Source: Chryseobacterium sp. MA9
Lineage (GTDB): Bacteria; Bacteroidota; Bacteroidia; Flavobacteriales; Weeksellaceae
Assembly: GCF_024399315.1 (NCBI RefSeq)
Contig: NZ_CP075170.1
Coordinates: 1,302,001-1,366,000 of the forward strand
Direction: 5' to 3'
DNA: 64,000 nucleotides
Shown here: one piece after another, positions 56,388 through 63,337 of the stretch
Layout: each line of letters opens with the position of its first letter
How positions within the stretch are numbered: position 1 is the first letter of the stretch
Notes under the pieces: model-generated
What the model was told of the DNA's origin: nothing
Database searches by the model: none
What the model saw: only the letters and a program-made list of their open reading frames with translations
Translations under genes and position numbers: made by a program

Positions 56388-56448
56388 AGTGAATTTGATA
56401 ATCCACTCAAACCCAAAGTAGAAATATTTTTGGTTTAAAAAAGAAAGG

Positions 56449-56597
56449 CGTGGGTTTGTAGACTATAATCCTGTTCTGAGGTTCTGACAAAACCTGCCCC
56501 AATGATAAATAGCAACATATACCCACACCATATGGAGTGAGCTTCAGTTACTTTAATCGTGTGGGGCAAAGTGTCGAAACTGTCAGATTTCAGAACC
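56449..56597. other. Complex inverted-repeat region inside the transposon (possible structured RNA)
   Basis: Nested complementary blocks: GTGGGT (56450-56455) / ACCCAC (56521-56526); GGTTCTGA (56480-56487) / TCAGAACC (56590-56597); CTGACA (56484-56489) / TGTCAG (56581-56586); TGCCCCA (56495-56501) / TGGGGCA (56562-56568); CCCACAC (56522-56528) / GTGTGGG (56559-56565). Some pairings exclude each other. It is more GC-rich than its surroundings. It fills most of the 306-bp gap 56388-56693. Strand and role are unknown. Confidence 0.5.
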
Positions 56598-56693
56598 CAG
56601 ATTAAAATAGCTTAACGCTTTCTTGTTCGATAAATATTCCTACAAAAATACAAAAATTGTACCTTTTTTACCTATATTTAGAGCAAAAAATTT

Positions 56694-57047
56694 ATGGATA
56701 TAACTGAAAAATTAGAAGAATTATTAGCTACAAACAAAGAGGGTTTAATAAACGCAAAAGATGAAATTATAAAAGAAATTAACGAACATATTCATTTTCA
56801 CTTTGTAGAAGATGATCTGCATTCATTATTTGAGATTAGAACTTTCATAACTCAAAAACAAAGTTATTTTGCCTTAACATTTACCTTACTTCCACCAATT
56901 TTAAGTTTAAAGGGTGTTGATATTTCATTACTTTCTGTAGATACTATTAAACAAGCATATCAAGATGCTATAAAAATTAATGAAGAACTACACTCCGAGA
57001 GTGAAAAGATCTATTCTGAATTGCTGCCTAAAAAATCTTCAATTTGA
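56694..57047 (+). CDS. Transposon passenger: hypothetical protein
   Basis: 117 residues, not recognised. Predominantly helical (MDITEKLEELLATNKEGLINAK split over the first 22 residues; a hydrophobic middle LTFTLLPPILSLKGVDISLL). The start is the ATG at 56694. The last 37 nt overlap the 3' end of the convergent 57011-57250 gene, so the two coding regions share DNA on opposite strands. Could be one half of a small two-gene system; no toxin or antitoxin motif is visible. Confidence 0.5.
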   Translation: MDITEKLEELLATNKEGLINAKDEIIKEINEHIHFHFVEDDLHSLFEIRTFITQKQSYFALTFTLLPPILSLKGVDISLLSVDTIKQAYQDAIKINEELHSESEKIYSELLPKKSSI

Positions 57048-57250
57048 GGTAAAAACTCATTGTATTCAGGTAATGTTCTGTTTTCTAAAAACACTTTTAA
57101 ATCTTCATAATCTATATGTTTTTTATTTGGTATCATTGTGATTACAAATGGTAGATTATCATCTAAAATCATCACATTTAGATTAGATAATATTGTTTTA
57201 AGATGTAAAATTTTCTTTTGTTTCAAAATTAAATTATTATAATTTTCCAT
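57011..57250 (-). CDS. Transposon passenger: small hypothetical protein
   Basis: 79 residues, not recognised. Beta/alpha pattern (LNVMILDDNLPFVITMIP, then DYEDLKVFLENRTLPEY). No signal or TM. Tail-to-tail overlap of 37 nt with the 56694 gene. It lies just inside the right transposon end (57332-57354), whose inverted repeat is about 80 nt upstream. Confidence 0.5.
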   Translation of the reverse strand: MENYNNLILKQKKILHLKTILSNLNVMILDDNLPFVITMIPNKKHIDYEDLKVFLENRTLPEYNEFLPQIEDFLGSNSE

Positions 57251-57354
57251 TTTTAGTAAATTTTAAAATTGTTAATAAAAAAAGACCTACTAATTTAATA
57301 GTTGGTCTTTGTTGTTTTGTTTTTTATGTTTGTGTAAACTAACGTATAGTTACC

Positions 57355-57362
57355 AAAAATTA
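57355..57362. repeat. Target site duplication, right copy
   Basis: AAAAATTA directly after the right inverted repeat; identical to 54157-54164. Confidence 0.88.
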
Positions 57363-57367
57363 TTATT

Positions 57368-57402
57368 TTAAACACTTTACAGTGTCTTATTTTATATATT
57401 TG
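57368..57402 (+). promoter_or_regulatory. TetR operator B and promoter B
   Basis: TTAAACACT (57368-57376) / AGTGTCTTA (57381-57389) with 4-nt centre TTAC; the left arm departs from the full palindrome (TTAA instead of TTAG). -7 box TATATTTG at 57395-57402, 8 bp after AGTGTC. Only 5 bp separate the operator from the transposon target duplication. Confidence 0.75.
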
Positions 57403-57408
57403 TACAAA

Positions 57409-57572
57409 CTAAAACCATCTATATATTTTAAAGCACTTTTAGGTTGAAAAATAAGACAATTCAGACTGTTTTATTTATGTTCCCTTACTTTAAGACAATT
57501 TCGAACACGAAACAGCTAAGGTAGAAACACAACACAACTGACCATTAGAGATTTCTAATGGTTTTGTTTTTT
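57409..57572 (+). ncRNA. Candidate small RNA B
   Basis: About 164 nt. Starts ACAAACTAAAACCATCTATA and shares TTTCGAACAC and CTAAGGTA-AAACAC with unit D. Contains a small hairpin TTTCG / CGAAA. Ends in a strong terminator, ACCATTAG (57541-57548) / CTAATGGT (57555-57562), followed by TTTGTTTTTT. It holds one 15-codon ORF (ATG at about 57478) that is not conserved in A, C or D. No gene follows on this strand. Confidence 0.7.
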
Positions 57573-57606
57573 ACCAGTAATCCCTGAGACTATTACAAAC
57601 TGGATA

Positions 57607-58245
57607 TTACAGATTCTCATAAGTTTGATTTAATAAAAAGGAGATTGCTTTTTTGATTTTTTCCCGCCCTTTAGAAGTGTCCACGTCTATTCCGCAGAAG
57701 ATACTGCCATTCATGGCAGAGTACATATTCAGATAATAAAGTCCGGAAACTAGGATAGCCATTATCGAGCGAACTTCTTCAACATTTTTTTTGAAATGAG
57801 GATCCATCAGCAGTTTAAAAATATATTCACCATTTTCTTCCTGAATATCGGTAAGTTTTCTTAGTGATTTTCTAGGCTCCGAGATACGCCACAGTAGTAA
57901 TTTCTGCGCTTCTTTGCTATTGTAAACATAATCAAATTGTGACAAAAGCATTTCTTCCATGAAAGACTTTCCTCCGTCATCCAATTTCGGTTTTATCTTT
58001 TCTATTTCATTAATGGTTACTTTGCTCCAGTAGCCCTGAGACCGGATATATTCATCTATAAGCCCGTCTATCCCGCCAAAATAAGTATAAATCATCTTTT
58101 TGTCTACACCGGCTGTAGCAGCAATATCATTCACTTTCAAAGCAGCATGTCCTCTTGTTCTCAGTATTTTTCCCACTGCGTCCAAAAAATTTTTTTTACT
58201 GCGTTCCTTGTTCCGGATACTTCCTGCAACTGACTTTCTTTCCAT
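57607..58245 (-). CDS. TetR-family regulator, copy 2
   Basis: 212 residues from the ATG at 58243-58245 (MERKSVAGSIRNKE). HTH LKVNDIAATAGVDKKMIYTYFGG. Same length as TetR1 with conservative changes throughout (for example Ile/Met and Arg/Lys swaps), so it is a functional paralog rather than a decaying copy. Minus-strand -7 box TAAACTTG at 58265-58272, 16 bp from operator C, which it shares with small RNA C. The recognition helix is identical to that of TetR1, so both probably bind all four operators. Confidence 0.9.
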   Translation of the reverse strand: MERKSVAGSIRNKERSKKNFLDAVGKILRTRGHAALKVNDIAATAGVDKKMIYTYFGGIDGLIDEYIRSQGYWSKVTINEIEKIKPKLDDGGKSFMEEMLLSQFDYVYNSKEAQKLLLWRISEPRKSLRKLTDIQEENGEYIFKLLMDPHFKKNVEEVRSIMAILVSGLYYLNMYSAMNGSIFCGIDVDTSKGREKIKKAISFLLNQTYENL

Positions 58246-58288
58246 TGTAAACTTTTCAATCATACAAGTTTATGAATTTTTTTTGTTT

Positions 58289-58323
58289 TTAGACACTTTT
58301 TAGTGTCTAAATGTATATATTTG
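58289..58323 (+). promoter_or_regulatory. TetR operator C and promoter C
   Basis: Perfect TTAGACACT (58289-58297) / AGTGTCTAA (58302-58310), centre TTTT, and -7 box TATATTTG at 58316-58323, 8 bp after AGTGTC. Shared with the divergent TetR2 promoter. Confidence 0.85.
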
Positions 58324-58329
58324 CATAAA

Positions 58330-58483
58330 CTAATAACCATTTTATATAAACGAACGATCAAAGTTGTGAGATTGAGAGAGATCAGATTGTACCGTTAGTT
58401 CCCTCAGTTTAAATGTTTTTAACATTCAATGACTGAGGTAAAACATTACTCACAGCACCATTTTTATGGTGCTGTTTTTGTTT
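58330..58483 (+). ncRNA. Candidate small RNA C (TetR2-linked)
   Basis: About 154 nt. Starts AAACTAATAACCATTTTATA. Shares AGATTGTACCGTTAGTTCCCTCAG-type sequence with unit A. Hairpin CCTCAGT (58402-58408) / ACTGAGG (58432-58438) encloses an inner stem AATGTT / AACATT. A perfect 10-bp terminator ACAGCACCAT / ATGGTGCTGT with TTTT loop and T-run ends it. Only trivially short ORFs. The best formed of the four units. Confidence 0.75.
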
Positions 58484-58621
58484 AACAGAAGCATTTGGCG
58501 GTCATAGATAACTATTCTATTATTTTTTTTAATTTTATTTATACTTTGAAACGCCTTCTGTTACAGGATTTTATCAATTTAATTATACATTGAATGAAAA
58601 TAATTTTATTTTTTTTTATTT

Positions 58622-58656
58622 TTAGACACTCAGAAGTGTCTTATTTTGTATATTTG
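58622..58656 (+). promoter_or_regulatory. TetR operator D and promoter D
   Basis: TTAGACACT (58622-58630) / AGTGTCTTA (58635-58643), centre CAGA, one outer mismatch. -7 box TATATTTG at 58649-58656, 8 bp after AGTGTC. Confidence 0.8.
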
Positions 58657-58662
58657 CTCCAA

Positions 58663-58788
58663 ACTAATAACCATTTTATATAGAAGCACTATTGAGTTGA
58701 GAAAAATTAAAAAGTTTCGAACACAAGCAACTAAGGTAAAAACACTAAATGCAACAGTATCATTAGCTCTTTAATGATGCTGTTTTTA
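58663..58788 (+). ncRNA. Candidate small RNA D
   Basis: About 126 nt. Starts CAAACTAATAACCATTTTAT, then GAGTTGAGAAAAATTAAAAA, then jumps to TTTCGAACACAAGCAACTAA, the 3' half of unit B. About 40 nt are missing relative to B, including the 5' arm of the central hairpin. Strong terminator of 13 bp (58753-58765 with 58772-58784, one G-U) plus T-run. No ORF of note. It may be a variant or partly inactive copy. Confidence 0.65.
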
Positions 58789-58868
58789 AATTTAAAGTTC
58801 AGATTTTTGATTTTGAAATACAGAAAATTGTATATACCGACTTCGGTATAGAATAGTTGATATGAAGA

Positions 58869-58895
58869 GAGACTGTCCTAGGACAGTCTCATGTT
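58869..58895. terminator. Palindromic hairpin with T-run between unit D and pgl
   Basis: GAGACTGTCCT (58869-58879) pairs with AGGACAGTCTC (58880-58890); TTTTT follows on the plus strand. Just upstream is another perfect hairpin, TATACCGA-CT-TCGGTATA (58833-58850). They close the intergenic stretch after the pgl stop codon. Confidence 0.7.
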
Positions 58896-58915
58896 TTTAA
58901 AGGTCAAAAAGTTTG

Positions 58916-59626
58916 TTATCCTTTTGCTTTTTCGTCTGTGAAAAAATGATATCCGTCCTTTTTTTCAATAAGCTGTAATGGATATAATGATGGATTATAC
59001 TCACCGTTCAGTACTTCATTTAATGCGTGCTTTTTTGATTCACCAAATGCGATAACCAGAATATTTTCAGCATTATTGATTACGGGTGCAGTCAAAGTAA
59101 TTCTGAACATTTCCTGAGGTTTCAGATAATAGGCAGCAACCCACTTTTCTTTTTCATTTAAAATTTCCTCACCGGGAAATAAAGAGGCAGTATGACCGTC
59201 ATCCCCCATTCCCAAAAGTATAAAATCAAAAACACCTTCGTTCCCAAGAACACCTCTAATCTGTTCTTCATAGGTCTTTGCATAGTCTTCAGGAGTGACT
59301 CCTTCAGCGTACATAGGAAAAATATGGTTTTTATTAGCAGGAACCTGGCTGAGAAGAGCCTCATCCGTCATTCTGAAGTTGCTTTTATCATCATGTAAAG
59401 GAACCCAACGTTCATCAACCCAGAAAAAGTAGACTTTATTCCATTCAATCTGTTCTTTATATTTTGGAGTTGCCAATAGTTTAAAAATGGCTTTTGGAGA
59501 AGAACCGCCACTCAGTGCTACCACAAAACGCTCATTTTTTTGAATAGATTTTTTTGAAAGGTCAACAAATGCATCTGCTGCCTTTGCGTACAGTTTTTCC
59601 AGATCGTCAAATACTGTAATATTCAT
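58916..59626 (-). CDS. pgl: 6-phosphogluconolactonase
   Basis: 236 residues. VVALSGGSSPKAIFKLLA near residue 36, FWVDERWVPLHDDKSNFRM, and LLGMGDDGHTASLFPG, the three signature blocks of the Pgl/NagB-like lactonases. Hydrolyses 6-phosphogluconolactone in the oxidative pentose phosphate pathway. Third gene of the gnd-zwf-pgl operon, 27 nt after zwf. Confidence 0.94.
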   Translation of the reverse strand: MNITVFDDLEKLYAKAADAFVDLSKKSIQKNERFVVALSGGSSPKAIFKLLATPKYKEQIEWNKVYFFWVDERWVPLHDDKSNFRMTDEALLSQVPANKNHIFPMYAEGVTPEDYAKTYEEQIRGVLGNEGVFDFILLGMGDDGHTASLFPGEEILNEKEKWVAAYYLKPQEMFRITLTAPVINNAENILVIAFGESKKHALNEVLNGEYNPSLYPLQLIEKKDGYHFFTDEKAKG

Positions 59627-59653
59627 TTTTTATCTGTTTAAATTTATATTGTT

Positions 59654-61135
59654 TTATACCCAGCTATGTCCCTGCCTCTCCACCAAAGCATTGCAGTCTT
59701 CCGGTCCCCAGCTTCCTGCTTTATAATTCGGGAAGGATAAGTCTTTATTATTTTCCCATGCTTCCTGTATTGTTGTAACAACATCCCAGGCCTCTTCTAC
59801 CTGATCAGAACGCATAAATAAAGTAAGATCTCCTAAAAGGGCATCCTGCAACAAGGTTTCATAAGCTTCAGGTGTATCATCCTGACAGGCAAAATTATCA
59901 AAAATCATTTCTGCTGGTTTCAAATCCAGGGTCAGTCCTGGTTTTTTCGTCATAAACTGTAATCTGATATCCATCATCGGCTGAATATTAATAATTAACC
60001 TGTTAGCTGATAAAAGATGTGGACTATCTGAAAATGTGGAATGAGGAAGCGGCTTAAACTGTATGGTAATATAAGAATGCTTTTCTTTCATTTTCTTTCC
60101 TGTACGAACATAGAAAGGAACATCCTGCCATCTTTCGTTATCCAGATAAAATTTTATCGCAGCAAAGGTTTCCGTATTGGAATCCCCAGCAATACCGCTC
60201 TCCTGGCGGTAGCCTTTCACATCCACCCCGTTTATTGTACTTTTCCCATATTGGCCTCTTACCGCATAATGCTCAACCTGATCCGGAGAAATTCTGCGAA
60301 TTGATTTCAGAACATCAACTTTACGGTCTCTTATTTCGCCTGATTCCAATGAAGCCGGAGGTTCCATAGCCACCATACACAGGATCTGCAACAGATGGTT
60401 CTGAATCATATCCCTCAATGCTCCTGTCTGCTCATAAAAAGCACCTCTTGTCTCCACTCCTACTTCTTCCGCTACTGTTATCTGTACTGATTCTATATAT
60501 TTATGCTTCCATAAAGGCTCAAAAATTGAATTCCCAAATCTAAATGCCAATATATTCTGCACTGTTTCTTTTCCCAGATAATGATCAATACGATAGATCT
60601 GTTCTTCTTCAAATGTTTTTGCCAGAAGACTATTCAGCTCAATCGCCGACTGCTTATTGTGGCCAAAAGGCTTCTCAATAATGATACGGTCTTTTTTCGG
60701 ATCTGAAGCTAACGCTGTCGTTTTAATATGATTGGAAATAGTGGAAATGAAATTAGGTCCTATCGACAGGTAAAATAACCTGTTAGCTCTCATTCCGTAA
60801 ACGGTATCAAAGTCCAGCAACTTCTGCTGCAGATTCTGATAAGAACTTTCTTCATCCAACTGATGCTGAAAGTAAGTAATATGAGCCTGAAAACCTGCCC
60901 AATCCTCAGAAGTCACTTTTTTTCTGGAGAAACTCTCCAGGTTTTCTTTAATATAATTTCTAAAAAGTTCATCTGTATTTTCGGCTCTTCCCAATGCAAC
61001 AATATTGAAGCCTTTGGGCATTCTGCCGTCGATGTATAAGTTGTAAAATGCCGGAAAAAGTTTTCTTTTTGCCAGATCTCCTGTAGCACCAAAAATAACG
61101 ATTGTTGTTGGCTGCAAGATTCTATTTTGATTCAT
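59654..61135 (-). CDS. zwf: Glucose-6-phosphate 1-dehydrogenase
   Basis: 493 residues. Rossmann motif FGATGDLAKRKLFPAFYNL near the start, substrate motif EKPFGHN, and active-site RIDHYLGKETVQN (His and Lys). The C-terminal beta-plus-alpha domain is complete. Oxidises glucose-6-phosphate with NADP or NAD. Between gnd (12 nt upstream) and pgl (27 nt downstream) in one operon. Confidence 0.95.
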   Translation of the reverse strand: MNQNRILQPTTIVIFGATGDLAKRKLFPAFYNLYIDGRMPKGFNIVALGRAENTDELFRNYIKENLESFSRKKVTSEDWAGFQAHITYFQHQLDEESSYQNLQQKLLDFDTVYGMRANRLFYLSIGPNFISTISNHIKTTALASDPKKDRIIIEKPFGHNKQSAIELNSLLAKTFEEEQIYRIDHYLGKETVQNILAFRFGNSIFEPLWKHKYIESVQITVAEEVGVETRGAFYEQTGALRDMIQNHLLQILCMVAMEPPASLESGEIRDRKVDVLKSIRRISPDQVEHYAVRGQYGKSTINGVDVKGYRQESGIAGDSNTETFAAIKFYLDNERWQDVPFYVRTGKKMKEKHSYITIQFKPLPHSTFSDSPHLLSANRLIINIQPMMDIRLQFMTKKPGLTLDLKPAEMIFDNFACQDDTPEAYETLLQDALLGDLTLFMRSDQVEEAWDVVTTIQEAWENNKDLSFPNYKAGSWGPEDCNALVERQGHSWV

Positions 61136-61147
61136 TTTTTCCGAATT

Positions 61148-62566
61148 TTAATTGTTTGCAGTTTGCCAAGAAGTATGGAATACTCCTTCCCTGTCAATAC
61201 GCTGGTAGGTATGAGCTCCGAAATAATCACGCTGAGCCTGGATCAGATTCACAGGAAGAGATTCTGTGGTGTAAGCATCAAAATATCCTAAAGCTGTCTG
61301 AATTCCCAAACTTGAAATACCGTTTGCAGCAGCATATCCGGCTGTTTTTCTTAAGGCTTTGATTTTTGATTTTACCAATTCAGAAATATCGTGATCAAGC
61401 AGAATATTAGAAAGATCAGGGTTTTGAGTGTAAGCTGAGTAGAACTTCTCCAGCAATACGGAACGAATGATACATCCCCCTCTCCAGATTTTCACAACAT
61501 CTTTCAGTGGAATTTCAAAACCGTATTCCGCAGATGCTTTTACCAGTAAAGACAAGCCTTGTGCATAGCTTATTAATGTTGAAAGAAAAAGAGCATCCCC
61601 CACTTCCTTGATAAACAATTCTGTGTTTTCCGCCTTTGTGATTTCTTTTTCAGCATATATCTTGGAAGCCTGAACTCTCTCATCTTTATAGGCGGATAAA
61701 ATTCTTGAAGTTACCGCAATATCAATGGTAGGAATAGAAACTCCGATTTCCATGGCCTGCTCAGAGGTCCATTTTCCGGTTCCTTTTGCTCCTGCTTTAT
61801 CTAAAATCTGATCAACAAGATAATTTTCTGTGAATGAATCTTTCTGAGTAAAAATATCTCTGGTAATCTCAATAAGGAATGAATTCATTTCTCCATTATT
61901 CCAATCTCTGAAAACCTCGTACAGCTGTTCGTTATTCAACCCGGCACCTCTTTTAAGCAGATCATAAGCTTCACTGATAAGCTGCATAATGGCATATTCA
62001 ATACCGTTGTGTACCATTTTTACGTAGTTTCCGGCAGATCCTTTCCCCATATACGCTGTACATGCTTCGTTGTCTACTTTTGCAGCAATAGCTTCAAGCA
62101 TTGGCTTAAGAAGTTTGAAAGCTTCCAGATCACCTCCAGGCATTATACTAGGACCTCTTCTGGCTCCTTTTTCTCCACCTGACACTCCCATTCCCATAAA
62201 ATGCAGCTTTTTAGATGCCAGATCAGCAACGCGTCTGTTGGTATCTTCAAAATAAGAATTCCCTGCATCAATTACGATATCACCTTCATTCAAAAGCGGG
62301 GTAATGTTTTCCAGCACTGCATCTACAGGTTTTCCTGCAGGAACCATAAGAATAATTTTCCTTGGGACTTCTAATGCAGATACAAAATCTTCTAAAGAGC
62401 CTGTACCTTTTACTTTCATTTCTGAAGCAGCACCATTCTCTAATTCTTTTACTTTCTCCTGATCAAGGTCAAATCCTGCGATTGAAAATCCGTTGTCAGC
62501 AATATTATAAAGAAGATTCCGCCCCATCACTCCAAGGCCAACTATTCCATAACTATATCTTTCCAT
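61148..62566 (-). CDS. gnd: NADP-dependent 6-phosphogluconate dehydrogenase (decarboxylating)
   Basis: 472 residues. GLGVMGRNLLYN (cofactor loop), GVSGGEKGARRGPSIMPGG, KMVHNGIEYAIMQLISEAYD (substrate and catalytic Lys), and the helical C-terminal domain with IWRGGCIIRSVLL. Converts 6-phosphogluconate to ribulose-5-phosphate and CO2. First gene of the oxidative pentose phosphate operon, so the three steps are made together. Confidence 0.95.
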   Translation of the reverse strand: MERYSYGIVGLGVMGRNLLYNIADNGFSIAGFDLDQEKVKELENGAASEMKVKGTGSLEDFVSALEVPRKIILMVPAGKPVDAVLENITPLLNEGDIVIDAGNSYFEDTNRRVADLASKKLHFMGMGVSGGEKGARRGPSIMPGGDLEAFKLLKPMLEAIAAKVDNEACTAYMGKGSAGNYVKMVHNGIEYAIMQLISEAYDLLKRGAGLNNEQLYEVFRDWNNGEMNSFLIEITRDIFTQKDSFTENYLVDQILDKAGAKGTGKWTSEQAMEIGVSIPTIDIAVTSRILSAYKDERVQASKIYAEKEITKAENTELFIKEVGDALFLSTLISYAQGLSLLVKASAEYGFEIPLKDVVKIWRGGCIIRSVLLEKFYSAYTQNPDLSNILLDHDISELVKSKIKALRKTAGYAAANGISSLGIQTALGYFDAYTTESLPVNLIQAQRDYFGAHTYQRIDREGVFHTSWQTANN

Positions 62567-62790
62567 TATATTGGTATTAATATGAATTTAATTACAGAGA
62601 ATAAAATTACGTAAATGCCTATAAGGAAAAAAATAAAGGAAGAAAAAAAATCGCAAGACTTCCGTTTTCCCCTCATTTATAAGCTACTAATATTCACATT
62701 TTCATATGTTTTTCTTTTTATAGAATAAAATTCAATCATTATTATGGTAATGATCTATTAAAACAGTCTGTTTTTTGGCATAATTAAACT

Positions 62791-62798
62791 TATATTTG
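62791..62798 (+). promoter_or_regulatory. Predicted -7 box of the 62816 gene
   Basis: TATATTTG, 17 nt before the ATG. A TTG at 62775-62777 is closer (13 bp) than the usual -33 spacing. Confidence 0.45.
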
Positions 62799-62815
62799 CC
62801 AAAATTTATAAAGTA

Positions 62816-63175
62816 ATGAACTATAAACTTGAACTCAACACTCAGGAACCTAATTCTAAAATCGTTTTTAATACCATCAAATTTGATTCGTTCAAGATTA
62901 ATATAGTTGAAAGATATATCGGGTCAATGAAGGCTCGTCCTACATTATGTGAAGTTTTATTTAAAGTAAGAACTTTAGATGACGTAATTATCAACAGAAG
63001 AGATGGTAATATAAGAGTAAAGATTAAAGGCGATGATTTCGAAACGTATCAGAAATTATCCAGAGACCTGAATTCTTATGAGTATAAAAACAAATTGATC
63101 AACAGAAAAGAGGTAGAAGAAAACTATGTTCATTTCATCCTGAGTTTAGTGATCACAAATTATCAGCTTAATTAA
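62816..63175 (+). CDS. Hypothetical protein
   Basis: 119 residues, not recognised. Alternating strands in the first half (YKLELNTQEPNSKIVFNTIK, FKINIVERYIG, CEVLFKVRTLDD), then helices. Strong basic content. No signal or TM; cytoplasmic. Own promoter and a hairpin downstream, so monocistronic. The ATG at 62816 follows the predicted -7 box closely. Confidence 0.65.
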   Translation: MNYKLELNTQEPNSKIVFNTIKFDSFKINIVERYIGSMKARPTLCEVLFKVRTLDDVIINRRDGNIRVKIKGDDFETYQKLSRDLNSYEYKNKLINRKEVEENYVHFILSLVITNYQLN

Positions 63176-63185
63176 GCTGTTCCGG

Positions 63186-63220
63186 GAATTGTCCCTCTAC
63201 AAAACATAGAGGGACAATTC
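63186..63220. terminator. Long hairpin after the 62816 gene
   Basis: GAATTGTCCCTCTA (63186-63199) pairs perfectly with TAGAGGGACAATTC (63207-63220), loop of 7. No T-run follows on either strand, so it may not act as a simple intrinsic terminator. Confidence 0.55.
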
Positions 63221-63337
63221 TCAAAAACATATGTATAAGAAGCAAACAGTTCTTAGTATTTAAAAACTGTAACTACCCGAAAAAGATATTTGTTTTTCAG
63301 CACCTTCGGTCTGAAATACATTTAGAAAAAATAAAGT

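Larger units (their letters stand above)
54165..57354. mobile_element. IS1595-family transposon with passenger genes (3190 bp)
   Basis: Bounded by 23-bp imperfect inverted repeats: left end 54165-54187 (GGTAATTATACGCCAG..) and right end 57332-57354 (..AACGTATAGTTACC), 20 of 23 positions matching. Perfect 8-bp target duplications lie outside. It contains one ISXO2-like DDE transposase and five other ORFs not needed for transposition. It inserted between small-RNA units A and B. Because the ends, target duplication and transposase are intact, the insertion looks recent and possibly still mobile. Confidence 0.88.

Noticed and set aside
57478..57525. A 15-codon ORF in RNA B as a conserved peptide
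   Set aside because: The start codon and frame are absent in A, C and D.
53060..58245. The two TetR genes as arms of a composite transposon
   Set aside because: The inverted ends and target duplication of the IS1595 element lie inside the TetR pair (54157-57362), and both TetR genes point the same way with their own RNA units. The TetR copies predate the insertion.
53743..58788. The four repeated intergenic units as MITEs or simple dispersed repeats
   Set aside because: They have no terminal inverted repeats or target duplications, keep the same orientation, and each retains operator, promoter and mostly a terminator. Similarity is patchy inside and strongest in the regulatory parts, which fits selection on transcription units.
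63186..63220. The 14-bp hairpin as an insertion-sequence end
   Set aside because: No second copy, no transposase and no target duplication around it.
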